Origin: Geothrix limicola
GTDB lineage: Bacteria > Acidobacteriota > Holophagae > Holophagales > Holophagaceae
Length of the DNA stretch: 64,000 bases
Direction: 5' to 3'
Assembly (NCBI RefSeq): GCF_030268085.1
Contig: NZ_BSDE01000005.1
Coordinates: 62,001-126,000, forward strand
Shown here piece after piece: positions 1-6,772 of the stretch (its first letter is position 1; every line of letters begins with the position of its first letter). The position numbers and the translations under genes were made by a program. The notes beneath the pieces are model-generated. The model saw nothing but the letters and a program-made list of their open reading frames with translations, was not told the origin of the DNA and searched no databases.

Positions 1-225
1 GCTGATGTCCAACAGGATCTGGGCCAGGTCCTGGATCGCTCCCCCGGGCCGCATGAGCTCCAGGGCGCCCAGCAGCAGGTCCCGATCCTCATCCAGGTGC
101 CGGACCAGCTCCTGGGTGCCTTCCAGCCGGGACTGGACGGCCCTGCATTCGGCCTCGAGCTTCCTTAGGTGTTCATCGCGCGCTTCCAGCGCTTGGTCCT
201 GCTTTCTGGCACGGAACAAACTCAT
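1..225 (-). CDS. N-terminal part of an unidentified coiled-coil protein (runs off the window)
   Basis: The reverse strand reads openly from an ATG at 225 to the window edge, giving 75 codons. The product begins MSLFRARKQDQALEARDEHL and is rich in Glu, Arg, Leu and Gln in a heptad-like pattern typical of a coiled coil, turning at about residue 60 into a less charged segment (LMRPGGAIQDLAQILLDIS). It diverges from cysS with 50 bases between the start codons. A coiled coil leading into a sensory domain such as GAF or HD-GYP is one possibility, but the visible part is too short to say. No function is assigned. Confidence 0.6.
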   Translation of the reverse strand, partial: MSLFRARKQDQALEARDEHLRKLEAECRAVQSRLEGTQELVRHLDEDRDLLLGALELMRPGGAIQDLAQILLDIS

Positions 226-275
226 CTGGACACCGGGGCTTTGGATGGAAGGCAAAAAGATGGTTTCCTAGAACC

Positions 276-1724
276 ATGAAGATGCGGCGGACCCTATCCC
301 TGTTCAACACCCTGACGCGGCGAGTGGACCCGGTGGTCCCCGTACAGGATGGGCAGATCTCCTTGTACACCTGTGGACCCACTGTCTACAACTACGCGCA
401 TATCGGAAACCTGCGGACCTTCCTGTTCCAGGACCTCCTCAAGCGCACCTTCCGCGCCGCCGGCTACGACGTCAAGCACTGCATGAACATCACGGACGTC
501 GAAGACAAGATCATCCGCGATTCCCAGGGCGGCCTGCCCGCCGATGCCTCCAACGAGGCCCGCCATGCGGCCATGAAGGCGCTCACCGACAAATTCACCG
601 CCATCTTCCTCGAGGACCTGGACACGCTGGCCATCCAGCGGGCGGACCACCTGCCCAAGGCCACGGCCTACGTCCCCCAGATGATCCGCCTCGTGCAGGA
701 TCTCGAGGCCAAGGGCCTGGCCTACGTGCGCGACGGCAGCGTCTACTACCGCATCGCCGGCCTCCCCCAGTACGGCTGCCTGGCCCACCTGGACCGCGAG
801 GGCATGCAGGCCGGTGCCTCCGTGGACGCGGACGAATACGAGCGCGACTCAGTCACCGATTTCGTGCTGTGGAAGGCCACCAAGCCCGGCGAACCTTCCT
901 GGGACAGTCCCTGGGGCCCCGGCCGGCCCGGCTGGCACATCGAGTGCTCGGCCATGGGCATGGAGCTGCTGGGCGAGCGCGTGGACATCCACAGCGGCGG
1001 CGTGGATCTCATCTTCCCCCACCACGAAAATGAGATCGCCCAGAGCGAAGGCTGCCTCGGCCACCGCTGGGTGAACCACTGGGTCCACGGTGAATTCCTC
1101 ATGGTCGAAGGTCAGAAGATGGCCAAGAGCCTGGGGAACTTCTTCACGCTGCGCGACCTCGTCGACAAGGGCGTGGACCCCACGGCGCTGCGCTACGCCA
1201 TCCAGAGCAACCACTACCGCAAGGTGCTGAACTTCAGCTTCGAGGGGCTGAGGGCCGCCGAGAATTCGCTCAAGCGCATCCGCGCCTTCCGCACGCGCAT
1301 GGAAGGTGATGGCCAGGCCGGCGGCGGTCCCTGGGCCGAGGCCATCGATCCCATGGCCCGCCTGGAGGTGGCCCGCGAAACCTTCTGGGCGGCCATGGCC
1401 GACGACCTCAACACGCCCGAAGCGCTGGCGGCGATCTTCACCCTCATCAGCGACCTGAACGCGCAGGACGACCACGTGGCGCTCACGCGGGAGGAACGCG
1501 ACGCTGTGCTGGCCTTCCTCGACGAGACGGATGCCATCTTCGCCGCCTGGCCCCACCTGTCGACGAGCCTGGATGCGGAGGTCGAAGCCCTCATCGAGGC
1601 CCGGAAGGCCGCCAAGGCCGCCAGGAACTGGGCCGAGGCCGATCGGGTGCGCGATCAACTGAAGGCCATGGGCATCGTGCTGGAGGACCGCAAGGACGGC
1701 AGCGTGGGCTGGCGCAAGGGATGA
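276..1724 (+). CDS. cysS: cysteinyl-tRNA synthetase
   Basis: This class I aminoacyl-tRNA synthetase charges tRNA-Cys with cysteine in the cytoplasm. The 482-residue length is normal for the family. The N-terminal Rossmann half carries CGPTVY with Cys33 and the HIGN signature at residues 42-45. The KMAKS loop is at about 281-285. The zinc ligands expected for CysRS are visible as Cys33, the Cys in HIECSAMGM (about 224) and the HHENE segment near 249-253. The C-terminal helical part ends in a tRNA-binding-like stretch (NWAEADRVRDQLKAMGI). The ATG at 276 is preferred because Leu-Phe-Asn-Thr follows within ten residues, as in homologues. The gene is followed by a repeat-rich region with two strong hairpins. 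Confidence 0.97.
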   Translation: MKMRRTLSLFNTLTRRVDPVVPVQDGQISLYTCGPTVYNYAHIGNLRTFLFQDLLKRTFRAAGYDVKHCMNITDVEDKIIRDSQGGLPADASNEARHAAMKALTDKFTAIFLEDLDTLAIQRADHLPKATAYVPQMIRLVQDLEAKGLAYVRDGSVYYRIAGLPQYGCLAHLDREGMQAGASVDADEYERDSVTDFVLWKATKPGEPSWDSPWGPGRPGWHIECSAMGMELLGERVDIHSGGVDLIFPHHENEIAQSEGCLGHRWVNHWVHGEFLMVEGQKMAKSLGNFFTLRDLVDKGVDPTALRYAIQSNHYRKVLNFSFEGLRAAENSLKRIRAFRTRMEGDGQAGGGPWAEAIDPMARLEVARETFWAAMADDLNTPEALAAIFTLISDLNAQDDHVALTREERDAVLAFLDETDAIFAAWPHLSTSLDAEVEALIEARKAAKAARNWAEADRVRDQLKAMGIVLEDRKDGSVGWRKG

Positions 1725-1730
1725 TGCTCT

Positions 1731-1766
1731 CCGGGGGTTCCGCGCTGCGCGCACACCCCCGGACCC
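1731..1766. repeat. palindromic intergenic repeat, copy A
   Basis: CCGGGGGT and ACCCCCGG arms flank a core of alternating GC (CGCGCTGCGCGC). Related copies lie at 1855-1886 (right half) and 1927-1966. All three sit between cysS and the convergent PstS-like gene. Confidence 0.7.
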
Positions 1767-1854
1767 CCGCGTCCGCCTTCGGCAAAGCCGCAGTCGGATT
1801 CTCCTCCTGACCTCCAGGAGTTCTCCCTACAGCGCATGCGCTGCGAGGAGCTAT

Positions 1855-1886
1855 GGCCGCGCTGCACGCACACCCCCGGACCCCCA
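1855..1886. repeat. palindromic intergenic repeat, copy B (partial)
   Basis: This copy keeps the right half of the element (CGCGCTGCACGCACACCCCC) but lacks the left arm. It runs directly into the first of the two identical hairpins downstream of cysS. Confidence 0.6.
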
Positions 1887-1889
1887 AGC

Positions 1890-1916
1890 AGAAACCCCGG
1901 CCGAGCCGGGGTTTCT
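1890..1916. terminator. strong hairpin terminator, first of two identical copies
   Basis: A perfect 12-bp stem (AGAAACCCCGGC with its complement) closes a 3-nt CGA loop. It is followed by TGTTC on the plus strand, and runs of A/T flank it. It lies downstream of cysS and of the convergent gene, so it can serve both strands. Confidence 0.75.
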
Positions 1917-1926
1917 GTTCCTATCC

Positions 1927-1966
1927 TCCGGGGGTCCCGCGCTGCGCGCACACCCCCGGGGCCCCC
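1927..1966. repeat. palindromic intergenic repeat, copy C
   Basis: This is a complete copy of the element, again immediately before an identical hairpin. The pair of repeat plus hairpin therefore looks like a tandem duplication of roughly 80 bases. Confidence 0.65.
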
Positions 1967-1970
1967 AAGC

Positions 1971-1997
1971 AGAAACCCCGGCCGAGCCGGGGTTTCT
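1971..1997. terminator. strong hairpin terminator, second identical copy
   Basis: The same 12-bp stem and CGA loop as at 1890-1916, followed by GCTTTCATT. It stands 26 bases beyond the stop codon of the minus-strand binding-protein gene, so it probably ends that transcript as well as cysS. Confidence 0.75.
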
Positions 1998-2022
1998 GCT
2001 TTCATTGACATCTTTGATCGCC

Positions 2023-3021
2023 TTAGCGGCTCAGGCGCTTCAAGGCGATGGTGAGGAATTCCGGGGGGCCGGGCAGCAGGCCCGAATCTGCCACGGCGTT
2101 CTGGCCTTCCTTGGTCAGGAGGAAGTGGATCACTTCGTTGATGGGCACCGGCAGGGGCTGTCCGGGGGTCCGGTTGAGGTAGGCGTAGAACAGGCGCGGC
2201 ATGGGGTACTTGCTGGTGGTGATGTTCTCCTGGTTCGGCATGCGCGCGTCTTCACCGTGGATGGGCACCACGGGAATCACCTTGTTGGCGAAGTACCAGG
2301 AGGACATGGATCCGAAGGCTATGCCCGCTTGGTCGGTCATGACGGCTTCGGCCAGGGAGGAGGAATCGTCACGGTCCTGGATGCCGGGGCGGAATTCCCC
2401 CTTGAGCATCGCTTTCTCCGCGAAGGTCGCCCGGGTGGTCGTCCCCTCGGCGCGGGCGTAAGCGTTGATGGGCATCTTGGCCCACTCGCCCTTGAGGCCC
2501 AGGTCGCCCCAGACGACCAGGGGGGCCTTGGCGCCCGCCAGCCGCGACTTGGAATAGATGGCATCCAGCTGCTCCATGGTGATGGAAGTCAGGGGATTGT
2601 TCTTGTTCACGAAGACGATGTTGGCGTCGAGGCAGACCGGGATGCGCATCGGCATGTAGCCGAACTTCGTCTGGAAGGCTTTGTTCTCGTCCGGAGTCAG
2701 TTCCCGGGCCGCGAGGATCAGCAGGCTCGAGCCGTCCAGCAGTTCCTTCACCGCATCCTTCGTGAGCTTGGATCGGTAGATCAGGTTGGCTTCCGGATGG
2801 CTTTTCCGGAACGCCGCGGACCATTCATCGCCGAGATCGGAAAGCTCGTCGGACCCCGAAAGGTTGATGGCCCCCTTCACCTGGTTCTGGGGCTGGTAGC
2901 CCGGGATCACCGAAGGGACCTTCGCGCGGGGCTGAGCCGACTGGGCCTGAAGAACCCCGAGACAGGACACCCCAGCCGCCAGGACCAGGCCAGAGACCAG
3001 ATGTGCGCGGTTCAAGTTCAT
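2023..3021 (-). CDS. PstS-like phosphate ABC transporter substrate-binding protein
   Basis: A secreted solute-binding protein of the phosphate-binding type (332 aa). It starts with a signal peptide (MNLNRAHLVSGLVLAAGVSC, cleavage probably near AQSAQ). The mature part opens with INLSGSDELSDLGDEW, the segment that holds the bound anion in PstS-like proteins, and continues with SKLTKDAVKELLDG, FVNKNNPL and the family's type-II binding-protein order. The ATG at 3021 is chosen over a TTG 15 bases upstream because GAAAGG lies 8 bases before it. No pstC, pstA, pstB or phoU is nearby, so the gene stands alone. The ligand is inferred from family only. Confidence 0.8.
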   Translation of the reverse strand: MNLNRAHLVSGLVLAAGVSCLGVLQAQSAQPRAKVPSVIPGYQPQNQVKGAINLSGSDELSDLGDEWSAAFRKSHPEANLIYRSKLTKDAVKELLDGSSLLILAARELTPDENKAFQTKFGYMPMRIPVCLDANIVFVNKNNPLTSITMEQLDAIYSKSRLAGAKAPLVVWGDLGLKGEWAKMPINAYARAEGTTTRATFAEKAMLKGEFRPGIQDRDDSSSLAEAVMTDQAGIAFGSMSSWYFANKVIPVVPIHGEDARMPNQENITTSKYPMPRLFYAYLNRTPGQPLPVPINEVIHFLLTKEGQNAVADSGLLPGPPEFLTIALKRLSR

Positions 3022-3275
3022 GAGGTGCCCTTTCAAAAAATGGATCCCAACCGGGTGCTGGACGGCCCAACATAATTGCCCAGCGGGTCATGATCGGACA
3101 TTCCCTCCTCGGATGTCCCATCAGCGACCTGGAAAAGTGATCCCTGTCACGGTCGCGACATCGAGTCTCCCGGATCGGCCCTGGCGGGCGAAAGCCCATG
3201 GGATCCTGGCCCCAGCCTTCGGTAGACTGCTGCATCACCCGGTGCCTTCCACGCAGAAATTTCAGGATCCCGCCC

Positions 3276-3632
3276 ATGACTCGCGTCCAGCGCCTCGCCG
3301 TCCTCGCCTTCAGCCTTGCCTGGGTGTTCCCCTCTCCCGCCCAGGAAGCCAAGGCCCGCACCCTCCCGCCCCACCACGCCAAGGCCGGTGTCCATTGCTA
3401 CGACTGCCATCAGGAGGAGAAGCCCACCAAGAAGGCTGTCGCGGCGGATTCCTGCATGACCTGCCACGGCGACTACCCCGCCATGAAGGCCCTGACCAAG
3501 GATGCGAAACCCAATCCCCACGATTCCCACCTGGGCGAGATCGTGTGCACCGAGTGCCACCGCCAGCATCAGCCGCCCGTCGTGAAGTGCCTGGAATGCC
3601 ACGAAGGCAAATTCAAATTCAATATCCGCTGA
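3276..3632 (+). CDS. small periplasmic tetrahaem c-type cytochrome
   Basis: The product has 118 residues. It has a signal peptide (MTRVQRLAVLAFSLAWVFPS, cut near AQEAK) and four CxxCH haem-binding motifs: CYDCH, CMTCH, CTECH and CLECH. Extra His residues (PPHHAK, HDSH, HRQHQ) can supply the second axial ligands. Motif order and spacing resemble the small tetrahaem cytochrome and the N-terminal domain of Shewanella-type flavocytochrome c. The likely role is electron transfer across the periplasm; the partner is unknown. The ATG at 3276 directly precedes the signal peptide; an in-frame ATG 78 bases upstream would add an implausible leader. It converges on the GT9 gene, 7 bases away. Confidence 0.88.
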   Translation: MTRVQRLAVLAFSLAWVFPSPAQEAKARTLPPHHAKAGVHCYDCHQEEKPTKKAVAADSCMTCHGDYPAMKALTKDAKPNPHDSHLGEIVCTECHRQHQPPVVKCLECHEGKFKFNIR

Positions 3633-3639
3633 AGCCCGA

Positions 3640-4635
3640 TTAGCCGAAAACCGTCCTAGACACGATCGCCTCGGACACGCGCTCCGGCAGCAGCTCTTCC
3701 ATGCACTGCCGCCGCTGGCAATCCCGTTCCCGGCAGGGCGAGCAGGAGATCCCCGTGCGCAGGACCCGGCCCGCCTCCGGGGGCAATCCCGCGATCACGG
3801 GATCGCTGGCGCCGTAGAGCCCCAGGGCCGGAACCCCCAGCACCACAGCCAGGTGGAGAAGCCCGGTATCCGGAGAGACCACCCGGTCGGCCTGGCGGAC
3901 GGCCGAGGCCAGCTGCCAGAAGCCCAGCCGCGGGAGGGCCGCGACACCGGTGGCCTCCGGCAACCAACTCCGCAGATCTTCTTCCTCGGGGCCGAGGGAC
4001 CACCGCAGGTCGCAGCGCTGTTTCAAAAGGCCCGCCAGGGTGATCCAGTGCCGCAGGGGCCAGCGCTTGATGGCACCTCGCCTCGAAGCGCCGGGGACCA
4101 GCACCACCCGGGGTTTCGCATCCTGCTGCCAGATCTCGCCGGGATCGGGAAGCGCCACGTCCTTCAGCACGGGCCGGAAGCGCCCGAGCCCCGGGATGCC
4201 CCGGCTGCGGCCGAAGGCCTCCGCCAGGCCCAGAGCCTGGTCGTACCGCGTCTGATGGCGGAAGGCCATGGGATGGGTCTGGAGCGATCCTGCGAACTCC
4301 TTGGTCACTCCGTCGCCCCAGCGTTCGGGGAGGGCCGCCAGCTTCGGGATGAGGGCCGCCTTGAGGATGCCGTGGAAGTCCAGGCTGGCCTCGGCGCCGC
4401 GCACCAGGGCGGCCACCCGCTTGAGTTCGCTGAAGGCCGAAAAGGGCGAGGACAGGCGCTTGCGCCGCACCACCACGGGCTCCAGCCAGGGCAGTGGCTC
4501 CAGCAGGAAGGCGTGGCGATCCTCGACCACGGCCCGGAAGCGCGCCTGCGGGAAGGCCTGGCGAAGGTTGGCCCAGGCCGGCATGACCCGGAGGATGTCA
4601 CCGAGGGCGGAGAGACGGAGCAGAACCAGATCCAT
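3640..4635 (-). CDS. glycosyltransferase family 9 (heptosyltransferase-like)
   Basis: A 331-residue enzyme of the ADP-heptose:LPS heptosyltransferase family. The N-terminus MDLVLLRLSALGDILRVMPA is the classic GT9 opening with the Ser/Gly-Asp acceptor-side motif. The C-terminal half carries VLVPGASRRGAIKRWP, and VSPDTGLLHLAVVLGVPALG is the nucleotide-sugar binding signature. It probably adds a heptose or related sugar to the lipopolysaccharide core on the cytoplasmic face of the inner membrane. The Cys-rich tail (SCSPCRERDCQRRQC) is unusual. AGGA lies 7 bases before the ATG. The gene diverges from the acyltransferase gene with about 30 bases between reading frames. Confidence 0.88.
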   Translation of the reverse strand: MDLVLLRLSALGDILRVMPAWANLRQAFPQARFRAVVEDRHAFLLEPLPWLEPVVVRRKRLSSPFSAFSELKRVAALVRGAEASLDFHGILKAALIPKLAALPERWGDGVTKEFAGSLQTHPMAFRHQTRYDQALGLAEAFGRSRGIPGLGRFRPVLKDVALPDPGEIWQQDAKPRVVLVPGASRRGAIKRWPLRHWITLAGLLKQRCDLRWSLGPEEEDLRSWLPEATGVAALPRLGFWQLASAVRQADRVVSPDTGLLHLAVVLGVPALGLYGASDPVIAGLPPEAGRVLRTGISCSPCRERDCQRRQCMEELLPERVSEAIVSRTVFG

Positions 4636-4664
4636 CCCTCCATCCTATTCGTTACGCTGGTGGC

Positions 4665-4742
4665 ATGAGCATGAAGCAGAAGCGAATGGCCACTTTGGCG
4701 AAGCCGAAGCCCGAAGGGCGCGACACAGAAGGTGCCGCGTGA
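4665..4742 (+). CDS. possible 25-codon leader peptide
   Basis: An ATG at 4665 opens a short frame (MSMKQKRMATLAKPKPEGRD, then TEGAA) whose TGA stop overlaps the GTG start of the following acyltransferase. The peptide is basic and rich in Lys and Pro. The arrangement suggests translational coupling, but the frame could be chance and no homologue can be tested here. Confidence 0.25.
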   Translation: MSMKQKRMATLAKPKPEGRDTEGAA

Positions 4743-5560
4743 ATTCTTTCGCCAAAGACCAGTCCAAGAACCCGCCGCCGACGAACTGGCTGGACCGCTT
4801 GCTCCGCCGGTTTTCGAGGGTGGCCTACGGACTGGCGGTGCTCCTGATGTACACCCTCGCCTCCACGGCCCTCGGGCTGGCCCTGGCCCCGGCCCTTTGG
4901 ATCTGGTCGGGCCTCCACGGCCTGGCCGCCAGCCTCCACGGACCCTGGCCCTGGATCCTGTCGGGCTTCGCGCTGGCCCTCTCCTTTTTCATCTTCGGGC
5001 TGGTGCTGCTGCTGGTGGTGCCCATCTACAACTGGGTGCTGCCCACGCGCGTGAAACCATTCAAGGGCGGCTACTACACCCTGCACGCCCTGCCCTGGTT
5101 CCTGCACAACGGCCTCTTCTACCTTGTGCGCTTCACCTTCCTGCCCTTCGTGACCCTCACGCCCTTCGGGGTCTGGTTCCTGAAGGCCATGGGCATGAAG
5201 ATCGGCCGCCACGCCTTCATCAACACGGAATACATCAGCGATCCACAGCTCATCAGCATCGGGGATGACGCGGCCCTGGGTGGCAGCGTGCGCATCTTCG
5301 CCCACTACGGGGGCGGCGGCAACCTGGTCATCGCCCCGGTCACGGTGGGCAACCGGGCCACCCTGGGCCTCGCCTGCTGCGTCATGGGGGACGTCATCAT
5401 CGGCGATGACGCCACCATTCTCCCGGAAAGCGTGCTGCTGCCGGGGAGCCGGGTGGGGGCGGGGGAGACCTGGGGCGGGGTCCCCGCGCGCCGGATCGAG
5501 CGTGAGGAGATGGAACGCATCAAAAACGAAATCCGGGGCATGAGCGAAACTCTGGGGTGA
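4739..5560 (+). CDS. membrane-anchored hexapeptide-repeat acyltransferase
   Basis: The product is 273 residues from a GTG at 4739. The N-terminal half has two strong membrane segments at about residues 28-58 and 72-100, plus a further hydrophobic stretch (FYLVRFTFLPFVTLTPFGVW). The C-terminal half is a left-handed beta helix of hexapeptide repeats (LISIGDDAALGG, LVIAPVTVGNRATLG, VIIGDDATILPESVLLPGSRVG) ending in GVPARRIER, the usual end of LbetaH acetyl/acyltransferases. It probably transfers an acetyl or acyl group to an envelope sugar or peptide precursor at the membrane; the substrate is unknown. No ATG fits this frame nearby. The last 31 codons are duplicated 177 bases downstream. Confidence 0.75.
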   Translation: MNSFAKDQSKNPPPTNWLDRLLRRFSRVAYGLAVLLMYTLASTALGLALAPALWIWSGLHGLAASLHGPWPWILSGFALALSFFIFGLVLLLVVPIYNWVLPTRVKPFKGGYYTLHALPWFLHNGLFYLVRFTFLPFVTLTPFGVWFLKAMGMKIGRHAFINTEYISDPQLISIGDDAALGGSVRIFAHYGGGGNLVIAPVTVGNRATLGLACCVMGDVIIGDDATILPESVLLPGSRVGAGETWGGVPARRIEREEMERIKNEIRGMSETLG

Positions 5561-5564
5561 CCCC
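5472..5564. repeat. direct repeat, copy 1 (3' end of the acyltransferase gene)
   Basis: These 93 bases cover the last 29-30 codons and stop codon of the acyltransferase. They recur at 5649-5741 with only two mismatches that I can see (AGATGG against AGCTGG and ACTCTGG against ACCCTGG), at a constant offset of 177 bases. Confidence 0.9.
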
Positions 5565-5869
5565 GCCTACGGTCTCGATGCTCACCCTCGCCGGGACCCG
5601 ACTCCGCTGGCTCCCTCGGAGCCCGCTGCGTCACCCGGCGGGGTTCGCGGGGCGGGGTCCCCGCGCGCCGGATCGAGCGTGAGGAGCTGGAACGCATCAA
5701 AAACGAAATCCGGGGCATGAGCGAAACCCTGGGGTGACCCCCAAGGTGGATCGCTCTGGCCGACTTGTGATGCCCAGCCCAGGGGGTAGGGCTAGCCAAG
5801 CCCAAAGGATCCCGGGACAATGGGGGTTCTTCTCTGGGGACCTCTCCCTTCTCACCATTGGTTGAAACG
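5565..5869. other. intergenic region holding a duplicated gene end
   Basis: This 305-base gap holds an 84-base GC-rich spacer (5565-5648), the second copy of the acyltransferase 3' end (5649-5741), and about 130 bases leading to the next gene. No open frame of its own and no clear promoter box could be picked out. Confidence 0.6.
5649..5741. repeat. direct repeat, copy 2 (orphan copy of a gene 3' end)
   Basis: This near-identical copy of 5472-5564 still encodes GVPARRIEREELERIKNEIR and the same stop codon, but has no upstream reading frame. It is a fossil of a local duplication or of a tail exchange. Confidence 0.88.
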
Positions 5870-6745
5870 ATGCGCACACCGGCCTTCCTTTCATGCATCC
5901 TCCTGCCCGCGGCCCTGATGGCCCAGGCCCCCTCCCTGGGCGACCGGGTGAAAGCCGAACGGCCCGTGGTCGAGAAGCTGATGGCGGACCTGAACTACCC
6001 CGAGGCCCGCAAGCATGCCGAGGCCCTGCTTCCCGCCACCCGCCCCGTCTTCGACAAGAAGGACAACACCACCCTCGTTCAGAGCGTGGCCGCCAACCTG
6101 GACATGGCCGAGGCCCTTCGCCTCGCCGCCGAGGCCGCCGATTCCGCGGGCGCCTGGGAAAAGGCCCTGGAATACGCCAAGACCGCCAAGTCTCTCGCGG
6201 GAGAGTGCTACGAGGGTGTGAAGGTGCCCTTCGAGCAGACGGTCGCCTGGTACAAGCAGTCCGGTACGCGGGCCAAGCAGGTGCTGGATGAGAATGCGGA
6301 CCGTATCAAGGAATTGAAGGGCAAGAGCGTCCTCGATCCCGGTGAGCGTCAGGAACTGGATCTGGCCCTTGGCGTCGAAAAGGAAATCGTCGATAGCGCC
6401 AAGTGGGTGAAGTTCTTCCAGACCTACCTGGATGTCACCAAGCGCGAGAGTGAAGCCTACGATCCCCTCGTCAAGGTGATGGAGGACAAGATCAAGGGCG
6501 AGGCCGACCAGGTGGCGGAATACAAGGCCGGCAAGGGCGAAGTCAGCAAGTGGGTCGAAGCGGTCGTTTCCAGCCCCGCCTATCTGGAAGCCCAGGGCGA
6601 CAAGGCCGGCCGGGCCCGCTGGCTCTACCGCCTCGCAACCCTGGACCCCGAGAACAAGAAGGTTCAGCACCAGTTGGATATCTTGAATGGCAAGGCGGTC
6701 GCCGCTCCCCCAGCCAAACCCGGCAAGAAGGGAAAGCAAGCCTAA
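5870..6745 (+). CDS. secreted helical protein of unknown function
   Basis: The product has 291 residues with a clear signal peptide (MRTPAFLSCILLPAALMAQA). The mature part is strongly alpha-helical and charged, rich in Ala, Glu and Lys. Segments such as YPEARKHAEALLPATRPVFD, AWEKALEYAKTAKSLAGECY and RARWLYRLATLDPENKKVQH look like irregular TPR-type helical pairs. It ends in a Lys/Pro-rich tail (KAVAAPPAKPGKKGKQA). The ATG at 5870 is used; a TTG 12 bases upstream is possible but lies ahead of the signal peptide. It precedes rnr on the same strand with a 27-base gap and may share its transcript. I do not recognise the family. Confidence 0.7.
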   Translation: MRTPAFLSCILLPAALMAQAPSLGDRVKAERPVVEKLMADLNYPEARKHAEALLPATRPVFDKKDNTTLVQSVAANLDMAEALRLAAEAADSAGAWEKALEYAKTAKSLAGECYEGVKVPFEQTVAWYKQSGTRAKQVLDENADRIKELKGKSVLDPGERQELDLALGVEKEIVDSAKWVKFFQTYLDVTKRESEAYDPLVKVMEDKIKGEADQVAEYKAGKGEVSKWVEAVVSSPAYLEAQGDKAGRARWLYRLATLDPENKKVQHQLDILNGKAVAAPPAKPGKKGKQA

Positions 6746-6772
6746 TCCTTTCCGGGCCTGTACCCTGAAGGT

